The notes under the pieces: generated by a model | Database searches by the model: none | Told to the model about the DNA's origin: nothing | What the model saw: only the letters and a program-made list of their open reading frames with translations | Position numbers and translations under genes: made by a program | Assembly: GCF_002939885.1 (NCBI RefSeq) | Contig: NZ_MDED01000022.1 | Coordinates: forward strand, 18,908-82,907 | Length of the DNA stretch: 64,000 bases | Direction: 5' to 3' | DNA from: Xanthomonas cucurbitae | Lineage (GTDB): Bacteria; Pseudomonadota; Gammaproteobacteria; Xanthomonadales; Xanthomonadaceae | Shown: positions 47,106 to 56,166 of the stretch, piece by piece | Layout: each line of letters opens with the position of its first letter | Position numbering within the stretch: position 1 is the first letter of the stretch

Positions 47106-48242
47106 CTACGGCAGCGCCACCACCCGATCGCGCCCGCCCCGCTTGGCCGCATACAAGGCCTGGTCGGCGCGCTTGAGTACCGCTTCGGCACTGTCGTGCG
47201 GGGTCAGCATCGCCACGCCGATGCTGACCGTCACCGGCAGCGCGCCGGTCATCGTCGCCACGCCCTGCCGCAGATATTCGCATTGCAGCCTTGCCTGCTG
47301 CAGATCCACATCCGGCAACAACATCACGAACTCTTCGCCACCGTAGCGCGCAATGCTGCCGGTTCCGGCCACATGCGCCCGCAATAGCGTGGACAGCTCG
47401 CGCAGCACCGCATCGCCCTGGTCGTGCCCATGCACGTCGTTGACCACCTTGAAATGATCCACGTCCAGCAGCGCCACCGACAACGGCCGGTTCGCTGCAC
47501 GCGTCTGTTGCATCGCTGCGGCAAGCGCGGCAGCGAACGCACGGCGATTGGGCAGGCCGGTCAGCGGATCGGTGCGGGTCTGCTCGACCAGGTCGGCATT
47601 GAGCGCTTCCATCGCCGCGTAATGCTGCGCCATCTGCTGCTCGTACCAGTGGCGCTCGCGCAATTGCTGGCGCAGCTGCAGGCCCACCAGGCGCAGCTCC
47701 AGCAACTGCGAGGCCTGCCGCGACAAGGCCTGCAGCGCGGCACGCTGGTCATCGCGCAACTGCGCCGGCACCTGGTCGAACACGCACAACGAACCCAGCG
47801 GCATGCCATCGCTGCTGACCAGCGGCGCGCCGGCGTAGAACCGCACCGCCGCTTCGCCGGTGACCATTGGGTTGTCGAAGAAACGCGGGTCCAGCAAGGT
47901 GTCTTCGACGGTCATCACCTCGTCCGGACGCAAAATGGCGTGCGCACAAAACGAGATGTCACGCGGTGCCTCGCTGCGCGCCGCACCATGCGCGGCCTTG
48001 AGCCACTGCCGGTGTTCGTCCACCAACACCACCGCAGCCATCTGCGTCTGGCACACGGTGGAGGCCACCAGCACGAGATCGTCGAAGGCGGGCTCGGGCG
48101 GCGAATCCAGCAGCGCGTAGCGCCGCAAGGCGGTCAGCCGCTCGGCTTCGTTAGCGGGCAATTGCCGTTTGATCACGCGGCCAGCCCCCCCTGCTGCACC
48201 GTTGTCGTTGGCAGTATGCAACAGGCCGCGCGGGCGAGCCAT
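47106..48242 (-). CDS. GAF-GGDEF diguanylate cyclase
   Basis: A soluble signalling enzyme of 378 residues that makes cyclic di-GMP. An N-terminal GAF domain lies at about 35-190 (RLTALRRYALLDSPPEPAFDDLVLVAS...FYAGAPLVSSDGMPLGSLCVFD). A short helical linker leads to a GGDEF domain with the active motif RYGGEEF and DVDHFKVVNDVHGHDQGD; no inhibitory-site RxxD was identified with certainty. Start uncertain: ATG 48242 (MARPRGLLHT) is used, but GTG 48176 (MIKRQLPANEAERL) lies nearer the conserved domain. It converges with the EamA gene. Confidence 0.9.
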   Translation of the reverse strand: MARPRGLLHTANDNGAAGGAGRVIKRQLPANEAERLTALRRYALLDSPPEPAFDDLVLVASTVCQTQMAAVVLVDEHRQWLKAAHGAARSEAPRDISFCAHAILRPDEVMTVEDTLLDPRFFDNPMVTGEAAVRFYAGAPLVSSDGMPLGSLCVFDQVPAQLRDDQRAALQALSRQASQLLELRLVGLQLRQQLRERHWYEQQMAQHYAAMEALNADLVEQTRTDPLTGLPNRRAFAAALAAAMQQTRAANRPLSVALLDVDHFKVVNDVHGHDQGDAVLRELSTLLRAHVAGTGSIARYGGEEFVMLLPDVDLQQARLQCEYLRQGVATMTGALPVTVSIGVAMLTPHDSAEAVLKRADQALYAAKRGGRDRVVALP

Positions 48243-48296
48243 CCGCAGCCCGGCAGGCCGCGCGGCGCGCGCCCGCACTTCACCCAGGCAGCCGGC

Positions 48297-49019
48297 TCAC
48301 CAGTCGGTGCGCTGCGGCAGCAGCCCGCGCAGCTCGGCGTCATTGAGGTTGCGCCATTGCCCCGGCTTGAGCGCGGCCAGCTTGATGTTGTCGATGCGCA
48401 CGCGGCGTAGTTGCGTCACCCGGTAGCCGAACTCGGCGGCCATCAGGCGAATCTGCCGGTTCAGGCCCTGCTCCAGCACGATGCGGAAACCGAACTTGGC
48501 AATGCGCGTGGTGCGGCACGGCAAGGTGGTCTCGTTGTGGATGCGCACGCCGCGCGCCATGCCGCGCAGGAATTCGTCGGTGACGGCTTTGTTGACCGCC
48601 ACCAGGTATTCCTTCTGGTGGCGGTTCTCTGCGCGCAGGATCTCGTTGACGATGTTGCCGTTGCTGGTCATCAGGATCAGGCCTTCGGAATCCTTGTCCA
48701 GCCGGCCGATCGGGAAGATGCGCTGCTCGTGGCCGACGAAGTCGACGATGTTGCCCTTGACCGAACTCTCGGTGGTGCAGGTCACGCCCACCGGTTTGTT
48801 GAGCGCGATGTAGACATGCTTGCGGCCGCCGGGCTTCCTGGCCTCACGCGCGCGCAACGGCTGGCCGTCCACCAGCACGGTGTCGTCTTCCCCCACCACC
48901 GCGCCGGTGCCGGCCACCACGCCATTGACGGTGACGCGGCGTTCGCCGATCAGGCGATCGGCCTCGCGACGCGAGCAGAAGCCGGTGTCGGCGATGTGTT
49001 TGTTGAGTCGGTTCGTCAT
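48297..49019 (-). CDS. rluF: 23S rRNA pseudouridine synthase RluF-like
   Basis: A 240-residue RsuA-family pseudouridine synthase; RluF modifies U2604 of 23S rRNA. The N-terminal S4 domain is visible (RLNKHIADTGFCSRREADRLIGERRVTVNG), then KPVGVTCT, the catalytic Asp in FPIGRLDKDSEGLILMTSNG and the C-terminal GLNRQIRLMAAEFGYRVTQLRRVRI. Absence of the C-terminal RluF-specific extension leaves RluB/RsuA-like assignment possible, but the RIFPIGRLDKDSEGLI and HQKEYLV context fits RluF. ATG 49019. Confidence 0.88.
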   Translation of the reverse strand: MTNRLNKHIADTGFCSRREADRLIGERRVTVNGVVAGTGAVVGEDDTVLVDGQPLRAREARKPGGRKHVYIALNKPVGVTCTTESSVKGNIVDFVGHEQRIFPIGRLDKDSEGLILMTSNGNIVNEILRAENRHQKEYLVAVNKAVTDEFLRGMARGVRIHNETTLPCRTTRIAKFGFRIVLEQGLNRQIRLMAAEFGYRVTQLRRVRIDNIKLAALKPGQWRNLNDAELRGLLPQRTDW

Positions 49020-49147
49020 CGGCCGATTATCGGCGATTTGCCTGGTCCCGTGCGCCGTTGCATGTCCGCCCCCGACAGCGCAGCTGCGACAGGCGGCGAG
49101 CAGCGCTGCGCCATCGCCCTCAGCGCAACCGGCACCGATACGCCACC

Positions 49148-51553
49148 TCAGGCAGGCACTGCCAAGCGCGGCTGCGGCAGGAACAGCTCCTCCAGCGGGC
49201 ACGGGCGATGCAGGCTGAAACCCTGCACCTGGCCCACGCCGGCCTCGCGCAGACCGGGAATATCGGCCTCCGACTCCACGCCTTCGGCCACCACTTCAAT
49301 CCCCAGCGCCAGCCCGACCTGGGCGATCGAATGCACCGCCGCGCGGTCCACCGCATCGTGTGCATAGTTGCGCACGAAGCCGCAGTCGATCTTCAGCACA
49401 TCCACGGTGAACTGCTTGAGGTAGCCGAACGAGGCCAGGCCGCTCCCGAAGTCGTCCAGCGCCACATGGCAGCCGCGCGCCCGCACGCTCTGCACGAAGC
49501 GCTGCGCATGCTCCAGGTCGCCGATCACCGCGGTTTCGGTGATTTCCATGCACAACTTGGGCACCAGTGCGGGGTAGCGTTCGAACAGGGCACAGACGAA
49601 ATCCAGGAACTCCGGCTGCGCGATCGACTGCGCCGACAGGTTGACGTGGCACAGGTCCAGGCAGGCCACATGCAGCGGGTTGGCCGACAGCTGTTCGCAC
49701 AAGGTTTCCAGCACATGCGCATCGACCATGCGACCCAGCCCGTAGCGCTCCACCGCAGGCAGGAATTCACCCGGGTTCAGTACCCGCCCGTCGCGCGCGC
49801 GCATGCGCACCAGCACTTCGTACTGCACTCGCGCGGGGTCGTTCAGTACCTGGATGCGCTGCGCATAGAGCAGCAGCCGCTCTTCGGCAATGGCTTGCTG
49901 CACCGCGTTGATCCAGCCGCCATCGTGACGGCGCCGCGCCAGCGCCAGATCGTGTTCGCCGAAGCAGCGGATGCGGTTGCGCCCTTCCTCCTTGGCCGCG
50001 AAACAGGCCAGGTCGGCCGCCGTCATCAGGGCGTTGACGTCGTTGGTGCAGCCACGGATCTCCACCACGCCGAAGCTGCAGCTCGGCGTCAACGGCCGCC
50101 CATCCTGGTGGCTCCATGGCTGCCCGAGCACGCCGTGCATGCGCTCCAGCAGCGCCTGCGCCTGCACCAGATCGGTGTTGGCCAGCAGGATCGCGAATTC
50201 GTCCCCACCGAGCCGTCCCAGCCAATCGCCTGGCCGCAGCTGCATGGTGATGACATCGGCGAAGTGGCACAGGAACTTGTCGCCGATCGCATGGCCGAAG
50301 GTGTCGTTGACCAGCTTGAAATGGTCCAGGTCGACGAAGCACAGCGCATGGCAGGTCTGCGGCGGTTGCGGGACCTCGATCAGGCGCAGCAGCCGCTGTT
50401 CGATCTCGCGGCGGTTGATGAGGCCGGTCAAGGCGTCGTGCCGGGCGTGGAAGGCCACCTCGTCGGCCAGCTCGTGCGCGTGAGAGACATCCTCGATCAC
50501 CGCCAGCACCAGCGTGGGTTCCTCCGGGCCCGGCTCCACCAGCGAGGCACTCCAGCGCCCCCACAGCAGTCCGCCATCGGCACGCAGGAAACGCAGTTCG
50601 CCCGGTTGCAGCAGCCGCGCCCAATCGATCATGCCGCGGCTGTCCAGCACCACATGATCCGGATGCATCAGCTGGGCCAGCGTGCAGGCCTGCAGTTCTT
50701 CCGGGCGGTAGCGCAGGATGTTGGCCATCGACGCATTGGCATCCAGCACGCGGCCATGCAGGTCGAACTTCACCATCCCCAGCGCGGCCTGCTGGAAGGC
50801 GGTACGGAAGCGCCCTTCGTGCGAGAGCAGATAGTCGCGGATGCGGCGCGTGGCCAGTACGCAGGTGGTGACCACCAGCAACAGGGTGACCAGGCTGCAG
50901 ATCACCATCAGCTCGCGTAGCAGCCGCACGCAGCGGGTCAGCAGGGTCAGGAACTGGGCGGCATCGCCGCGCATACGGGCATCGAGCAGTTGCAACTCGT
51001 CGCGCAAGGCCTGCAGGGTGCGCGGGTCGGGCTGGCCGACGGCTTGCGACGAGGCCGCGCGATCGGCCAGCGAACTCAGTTGCATCAAGTCGGCGTCAGC
51101 CTGCTTCCACAGCGCGATCGCATCGCCCAGGTAGGGAACGCCCTGCCCGTAACGGTACAGACGCACCATCTGCGGCATGTCCTCTGGGGCATTACGGCCG
51201 GCCCCCAGACCGGCGGACACCAACGCCCAGTCGATCACCGGTTGCTCCACCGCCAGGCGCGCGGCGCGGTCGCCCAGCGGCACCTCCAACGCACGGCAGG
51301 CCGCCTGCAGGTCGGCTGGATCGCCGCTGCGCAGATACCGTTCCAGCCAATAGACCGACTCCTGCTGCGCCTTGGACCAATGGCTCTCGGCGACGATCCA
51401 GGCGGTGGCGCCGGACTGGATTTCGATCGCCAGCGCCGACACCATGGCCATGACCACGGCCGCGCCGATCAAGAGCGCCAAGGGCAACGTGAGCCAGCCG
51501 CGCACCAGGTGCATGGTCTGCCCACCGCCATTTCCGCGTGCTGTCTGCGCCAT
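49148..51553 (-). CDS. Membrane-anchored PAS-GGDEF-EAL cyclic di-GMP protein
   Basis: An 801-residue signalling protein. Two membrane helices (LTLPLALLIGAAVVMAMVSAL near 20-42 and LMVICSLVTLLLVVTTCVL near 205-225) flank a periplasmic sensor. A PAS domain follows (FQQAALGMVKFDLHGRVLDANASM), then GGDEF (RLGGDEFAIL, intact) and EAL domains. In the EAL domain the signature reads YEVLVRM, with the metal- and substrate-binding NLSAQ, EITET and DDFGSG motifs retained, so phosphodiesterase activity is plausible. ATG 51553 is preferred because AAGGA is 7 bases upstream; ATG 51559 also lies in frame. Confidence 0.92.
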   Translation of the reverse strand: MAQTARGNGGGQTMHLVRGWLTLPLALLIGAAVVMAMVSALAIEIQSGATAWIVAESHWSKAQQESVYWLERYLRSGDPADLQAACRALEVPLGDRAARLAVEQPVIDWALVSAGLGAGRNAPEDMPQMVRLYRYGQGVPYLGDAIALWKQADADLMQLSSLADRAASSQAVGQPDPRTLQALRDELQLLDARMRGDAAQFLTLLTRCVRLLRELMVICSLVTLLLVVTTCVLATRRIRDYLLSHEGRFRTAFQQAALGMVKFDLHGRVLDANASMANILRYRPEELQACTLAQLMHPDHVVLDSRGMIDWARLLQPGELRFLRADGGLLWGRWSASLVEPGPEEPTLVLAVIEDVSHAHELADEVAFHARHDALTGLINRREIEQRLLRLIEVPQPPQTCHALCFVDLDHFKLVNDTFGHAIGDKFLCHFADVITMQLRPGDWLGRLGGDEFAILLANTDLVQAQALLERMHGVLGQPWSHQDGRPLTPSCSFGVVEIRGCTNDVNALMTAADLACFAAKEEGRNRIRCFGEHDLALARRRHDGGWINAVQQAIAEERLLLYAQRIQVLNDPARVQYEVLVRMRARDGRVLNPGEFLPAVERYGLGRMVDAHVLETLCEQLSANPLHVACLDLCHVNLSAQSIAQPEFLDFVCALFERYPALVPKLCMEITETAVIGDLEHAQRFVQSVRARGCHVALDDFGSGLASFGYLKQFTVDVLKIDCGFVRNYAHDAVDRAAVHSIAQVGLALGIEVVAEGVESEADIPGLREAGVGQVQGFSLHRPCPLEELFLPQPRLAVPA

Positions 51554-51928
51554 TGCCATGTCCTTCACTGCCCTGGTGCGATCCAGGCGCCCAGCGGGCA
51601 CCTGAAGGCAGTAGCGGCCGCGACGGTCCAAGCTGTATGCCGGCGTTAGCCGTCAGCGCCCCCGGCGGAAGGTGGGGCGGGTGTGCTCGTGGGCGTCCGG
51701 AAACGCCTGCGCGAAGCAGGCGTGGCGACAGTAACGCCATGCATCTACATGCATAGCGAATGACAGACGGTGAAGCCGCCGGACCACAACGCCGATACGT
51801 GGCGGCCCTTGGGGGGGGAACGCGCCCTCGTGGCAGTGCCGAGACCTGGGGCGCCCAGCGTCCGGGCCGGCATGCCTGGCCGCGTGGGGCCGGGGCGACG
51901 CGCGCCCCCCTGGCCCGCCTGCCCGCGC
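51554..51928. other. Spacer downstream of the helicase gene
   Basis: About 375 bases. It holds a hairpin ACGCCTGC / GCAGGCGT (51703-51723) and an inverted repeat ATGCAT-CTAC-ATGCAT (51739-51754), plus G- and C-runs near 51810 and 51905. These may form the helicase terminator and the promoter region of the cyclic di-GMP gene. No supported gene. Confidence 0.5.
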
Positions 51929-53830
51929 TCAGTCTCCGCGCGGCTTGGGCGGACCCTTGCGGTGCGGCGCGCCGGCGCGGTCCATCGGACGCCCCGGGCC
52001 ATTCGGACGGCCGGATGGCTTGCCACCGCGCGGGAAACGCGGCTTGGACGGCGACGTGGCCGCCTCGCCGTCTTCCAGCCTGCGCATGTTGAGCTGCTGG
52101 CCGGACACCCAGACCTTCTTCAGGTGCTGCAGCAGTTCGCGCGGCATGTCGGCCGGCAGGTCCAGGACGGAGTAATCGTCCTGAATGTCGATACGGCCGA
52201 TGTAACGGCTTTCCAGGCCGGCCTCGTTGGCGATTGCGCCAACGATATTGGCCGGCTTCACGCCGTGGCTGTGGCCCACTTCGATGCGGTAGCTCTCCAT
52301 GCCGAATTCCGGTTCGCCACGCGGCGCCGGTTCGCGGCGCACACGCTCGCCGGCCTCTTCGCCGCGCGGCGGACGCGGAGCGCGCTCGCCATCGTTGGCA
52401 CGCGGGCCACGCTCGAACTTCGGCTCGAAGCGCGGGCGCTCGCCACGATCCGCACGTTCATGGCGCTCGCGCGGTGCGGCGTCCTCGCGTGCGCCACGTA
52501 CCGGCGGAGTCAGCAGGAATGGCGCATCGCCCTGCAGCAACTTGGCCAGCGCGGCAGCGATGTCGATCGCCGGTACGTTGTTTTCACCTTCAAAGCGCTG
52601 CAGCAGATCGCGATACAGCTCGATCTGGCCACCGGCCAGAGTCTCGCTGATGCGGCTCATGAAGCGCGCCACGCGGGTGTCGTTGACCGCATCCACGCTG
52701 GGCAGCTGCATTTCTTCGATCGGCTGGCGGGTGGCGCGCTCGATCGAACGCAGCATGCCCTTTTCGCGCGGGGTGACGAACAGGATCGCCTCGCCGCTGC
52801 GCCCGGCACGGCCGGTACGGCCGATGCGGTGCACATAGCTTTCGGTGTCGTACGGAATGTCGTAGTTCAGCACATGGCTGATGCGCTCCACGTCCAGGCC
52901 ACGCGCGGCCACGTCGGTGGCGACCAGGATGTCCAGCTTGCCGTCCTTGAGCTGGGCGATGGTCTTCTCACGCGCCGCCTGCTGCATGTCGCCGTTGATG
53001 GCGGCCGCAGCCAGGCCGCGTGCCTGCAGCTTCTGCGCCAGCTCTTCGGTGCCGGCCTTGGTGCGCGCGAAAATAATCATGCCGTCGAACGGCTCCACTT
53101 CCAGGATGCGGGTCAGCGCGTCCAGCTTGTGCAGCCCGCTCACCCACCAGTAACGCTGGCGGATATTGGCCGAGGTAGTGGTCTTGGCCGCGATGGTGAC
53201 TTCGGCCGGGTCTTTCAGATAGGTCTGCGCGATCCGGCGGATGGCCGGCGGCATGGTGGCCGAGAACAGCGCCACCTGGCGCTGCTCGGGCAGCTTCTTG
53301 AGCACGGCTTCGACATCGTCGATGAAGCCCATGCGCAGCATTTCGTCGGCTTCGTCCAGCACCAGCGTCTTCAGCTGCGACAGGTCCAGGGTGCCGCGGT
53401 CCAGGTGATCGATCACCCGCCCCGGGGTGCCCACCACCACATGCACGCCGCGCTTGAGCGCACTGAGCTGCTGGGCGTACGGCTGGCCGCCGTACACCGG
53501 CAGTACGCGGAAACCGGGAATGGCTTCGGCATATTTCTGAAACGCCTCGGCGACCTGGATAGCCAGCTCGCGGGTGGGAGCCAGCACCAGGGCCTGCGGC
53601 TTGACCTGGCTCAGGTCGGCATTGGACAGCACCGGCAGCGCGAACGCGGCGGTCTTGCCGGTACCGGTCTGCGCCTGGCCGAGCACGTCGCGGCCGGCCA
53701 GCAGCGCGGGGATGGTGGCGGCCTGGATCGGCGAAGGGGACTCGTAGCCGACGGCGGCAACCGCCTTCATCACAGCGTCCGAGAGGCCGAGGTCTGCAAA
53801 CAGCAGCGGCGCGGAAGATTCTTGGGTCAT
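51929..53830 (-). CDS. deaD: DEAD-box RNA helicase, DeaD/CsdA type
   Basis: A 633-residue ATP-dependent RNA helicase for ribosome assembly and mRNA decay at low temperature. Motifs: Q-motif with PSPIQAATIP, Walker A AQTGTGKT, PTRELA, TPGRV, DEAD (VLDEADEM), SAT, ARGLD and HRIGRTGRAG. After the helicase core is a DbpA-type RNA-binding domain (YRIEVGHSHGVKPANIVGAIANEAG...ADMPRELL), preceded and followed by Arg/Gly/Pro-rich disordered segments. ATG 53830 with GGAG 6 bases upstream. Lies alone, divergent from the S4 gene. Confidence 0.94.
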   Translation of the reverse strand: MTQESSAPLLFADLGLSDAVMKAVAAVGYESPSPIQAATIPALLAGRDVLGQAQTGTGKTAAFALPVLSNADLSQVKPQALVLAPTRELAIQVAEAFQKYAEAIPGFRVLPVYGGQPYAQQLSALKRGVHVVVGTPGRVIDHLDRGTLDLSQLKTLVLDEADEMLRMGFIDDVEAVLKKLPEQRQVALFSATMPPAIRRIAQTYLKDPAEVTIAAKTTTSANIRQRYWWVSGLHKLDALTRILEVEPFDGMIIFARTKAGTEELAQKLQARGLAAAAINGDMQQAAREKTIAQLKDGKLDILVATDVAARGLDVERISHVLNYDIPYDTESYVHRIGRTGRAGRSGEAILFVTPREKGMLRSIERATRQPIEEMQLPSVDAVNDTRVARFMSRISETLAGGQIELYRDLLQRFEGENNVPAIDIAAALAKLLQGDAPFLLTPPVRGAREDAAPRERHERADRGERPRFEPKFERGPRANDGERAPRPPRGEEAGERVRREPAPRGEPEFGMESYRIEVGHSHGVKPANIVGAIANEAGLESRYIGRIDIQDDYSVLDLPADMPRELLQHLKKVWVSGQQLNMRRLEDGEAATSPSKPRFPRGGKPSGRPNGPGRPMDRAGAPHRKGPPKPRGD

Positions 53831-54118
53831 GGGTAACTCCGGAGGCGCCGCACGGAGCCGGCAGGCGCAAAGCAGCGTAGTGTGCGCCCTTACCCCCCCT
53901 GCTGTCGAAGGGCCGTGACAGTCCGTTCAGGTTGCGAGGGTTTTGCCGAGGCTCGGACGATCGCCTCTTCGAGCCTTCCGGTTCCCATCCGCCGCCATTG
54001 GATCCAGGTCGCTGGATACACCCGCTCACCAGCATCACTGGCCTGCGACTGCATCACCACGATGGTATTGCCGACCGTAGCCGGCCGATAATCGCCCTCT
54101 TTGGTCAACGAGCGCAGC
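53831..54118. other. Divergent promoter region deaD / S4-domain gene
   Basis: 288 bases between the divergent starts. deaD homologues are often cold-regulated through long leaders, and the space allows for one, but no promoter hexamers or structure could be assigned by eye. Confidence 0.35.
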
Positions 54119-54361
54119 ATGCAAATCCTGGAATTCGACATCGACGGCGAGTACATCGAGCTCCACCAGTTGCTCAAGCTGGCCGGCCTTGCCGACAGCG
54201 GCGGCCAGGGCAAGGCGCTGGTCGCCAGCGGCGTGGTGCGCGTGGATGGCGCGCAAGAACTGCGCAAGACCGCCAAGATCCGGCCCGGCCAGGTGGTGCA
54301 GCTGGACGATGTGGAGATCCGCGTGATGGCGATGGACCTGGACGCCGAACCCGGCCAATGA
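54119..54361 (+). CDS. S4-domain RNA-binding protein (YbcJ-like)
   Basis: A small protein of 80 residues consisting of little more than one S4 RNA-binding domain: YIELHQLLKLAGLADSGGQGKALVASGVVRVDGAQELRKTAKIRPGQVVQLD. It matches the YbcJ/YaaA-type family thought to bind structured RNA. ATG 54119 is chosen by homology; an in-frame TTG lies 18 bases upstream. Confidence 0.88.
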   Translation: MQILEFDIDGEYIELHQLLKLAGLADSGGQGKALVASGVVRVDGAQELRKTAKIRPGQVVQLDDVEIRVMAMDLDAEPGQ

Positions 54362-54511
54362 ACACGCCCCGGACCTGCAAATGCCCCCCCCCGCGGCGGC
54401 AGCGGCAGAGCGGGCTACATCGCTCAGGCGCCGCGCCGGATGAGATGCGCAGCAATTTAGCCGCGCAGCCAGCCTTGGCAAGGCAGCGCCGTCATCGCAG
54501 CCGGCGCCGTC

Positions 54512-54913
54512 TCAGAGACCCAACAGCGCACGCACCAGCTTGACGATGCCCCAGAACGACACCACCCAGATCGCACTGCGCAGATAGGGAATACCGGCCG
54601 CATAGGCCGGCACGTAGGCCACGCGCGCCCACAGGTACAGCTGCACGGCCAGGGCGGTGTCTGCACTGGTGCGCCCCGCCATGCTCACCGCCAGCACTGC
54701 GGCCGCGAAGATCGGAAAGGTTTCCAGATAGTTGCGCAATGCGCGGTCCAGGCGGGCCGCCACACCGGTCAGTGGCTTGGCATCGCCATCGCGTGCGCTC
54801 GCATTCCATTTGGTGCCGCGCTGGGCGGTCATGCTGGCCGAGGCGGCCAGCAGCTGCACCAGGCCGAGCACCATGGCCCAGCCCAGCATCTGCAATTCGA
54901 TCGTCAGTTGCAT
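54512..54913 (-). CDS. MAPEG family membrane protein
   Basis: A 133-residue protein with four membrane helices, of the MAPEG family (membrane-associated proteins in eicosanoid and glutathione metabolism). Family features: N-terminal helix, GTKWNASARDGDAKPLTGVAARLDRALRNYLETFPIFAAAVL (the conserved Arg/Asn/Glu cluster) and LWARVAYVPAYAAGIPYLRSAIW. Bacterial members are mostly uncharacterised. ATG 54913 with AGGAG 8 bases upstream. Confidence 0.9.
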   Translation of the reverse strand: MQLTIELQMLGWAMVLGLVQLLAASASMTAQRGTKWNASARDGDAKPLTGVAARLDRALRNYLETFPIFAAAVLAVSMAGRTSADTALAVQLYLWARVAYVPAYAAGIPYLRSAIWVVSFWGIVKLVRALLGL

Positions 54914-54938
54914 ACGGGTCTCCTGGTCGGCTGCCGCA

Positions 54939-55502
54939 TCACTTCACCGCCGTACGCAAACTGTAGCCGGCAACACGCCAGGTCTTGTCCTCGTCCAGAC
55001 GGAAGGACACCAGTTCGCGTACCGGCTGCTGCGCATTGGCGAATCGGGTCGGGAAACTGACGTTGACGTACAGCCCTTCGGGCACCTGTGCACCAGGGCC
55101 GTATTTCACCCGCGTCACCGAGCTCTGGCCGCGACCGACGACCGCACCCAGGCGCGCGCGCTCGCCGCCCAACTGGGCCACGAAGGCATCGCGCTTGACT
55201 GCGGTCTTGGCCACGCGGGAGGCGCCGTCCCAGATCGCGGCAGCCTTGTCGGTGTCGACCATTTGCGCCACGCGCAAGGCGGCCTGGGTCATTTCGATGT
55301 CCTGCTTGGCCACCTGTGCCTGTTGCGCGGGGCTCAGCGCCGGTGCCACAGCCGCTGGTTGCGCCGCCGCAGTCGCAGTGCGCGCAGCAGGTGCCGGTTG
55401 CGCTGCGGCTGCGGTGGCGGCGCGATTGGAAGGCTGCGGCTGTTGCGCGAACAGCAGCGCTGGAACGAACACCAGCGCAACAAGCAAACAAGAACGACGC
55501 AT
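54939..55502 (-). CDS. DUF4019 exported protein
   Basis: A 187-residue exported protein. ATG 55502 gives a signal peptide (MRRSCLLVALVFVPALLFA). A low-complexity Ala/Pro/Gln-rich section (about 20-57) precedes a DUF4019 domain (about 75-187): MVDTDKAAAIWDGASRVAKTAVKRDAFVAQLGGERARLGAVVGRG, GLYVNVSFPTRFANA, ELVSFRLDEDKTWRVAGYSLR. Function unknown. The MAPEG gene follows 25 bases downstream, so the two may form an operon. Confidence 0.85.
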   Translation of the reverse strand: MRRSCLLVALVFVPALLFAQQPQPSNRAATAAAAQPAPAARTATAAAQPAAVAPALSPAQQAQVAKQDIEMTQAALRVAQMVDTDKAAAIWDGASRVAKTAVKRDAFVAQLGGERARLGAVVGRGQSSVTRVKYGPGAQVPEGLYVNVSFPTRFANAQQPVRELVSFRLDEDKTWRVAGYSLRTAVK

Positions 55503-55836
55503 TGACAAGCACCTTGTACTGGATCGGATGGAAGAGGTGAGCCGCACTGCATGCGGCCAGTGGCGCAGTCTATGCCGCGACCTGTGCAAAACAAGCAGCG
55601 AGTGCGATTCACCTGCAATCAGCGATACACCACGAAGATCGCTGATCGAAGGAAGAATGCGTCCGCAGCACTATAAAGCGGAGATGCCGGTGGAGGTATC
55701 CAAGCGTGGCCGGTAAAACCTCGCCATCAGTCGTCAGGTGGATAAACAGCGCACAAGAACCGGCATGTATGGGTGACAAGTGGCGGTACCAAGCACCCGC
55801 CGCACCGTGGCCTGCGTCGTCGTTGTGGCAGCCGCC
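55503..55836. other. Spacer upstream of the DUF4019 gene
   Basis: 334 bases with a lower G+C stretch (about 55570-55720) that should contain the promoter of the DUF4019-MAPEG pair. No promoter hexamers, repeats or terminator could be named, and no gene is supported. Confidence 0.4.
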
Positions 55837-56091
55837 CTAAACCTCGCCACCAGGAGCCGGCGGTACCGCCGTCGCCCCGCGCGGCCGCCACAGCCGCCAG
55901 CTCACCCAGAACGCACGCGCAATGGCCGCAACCAACGCCGCCAGGCTCAGCCACATCCCCAGCGTCGCTGGCCATTGCGCATGCATGGCCTCGGCAGCCA
56001 GGCGCAGCAGTTCGGCAACGCCAAAACCCACCAGCACCAGCAACGCCGATGGCAGGTACGCCAGTAAAACGCCTTTGGTCTTGCCTCGCAT
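55837..56091 (-). CDS. Small two-helix membrane protein
   Basis: An 84-residue protein, MRGKTKGVLLAYLPSALLVLVGFGVAELLRLA, then WPATLGMWLSLAALVAAIARAFWV, then a Pro/Arg tail. G-rich ribosome binding site (GGGGGG) just before ATG 56091. I do not recognise a family. Its length, the good start signal and two clear membrane segments support it as real. Confidence 0.6.
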   Translation of the reverse strand: MRGKTKGVLLAYLPSALLVLVGFGVAELLRLAAEAMHAQWPATLGMWLSLAALVAAIARAFWVSWRLWRPRGATAVPPAPGGEV

Positions 56092-56166
56092 ACGCCCCCC
56101 TAACCCGGTTGTATGCGGCGACCATAGGCAGCGCGCAGTGCGATACGCGTGAAAGCTGCAGCGGCC

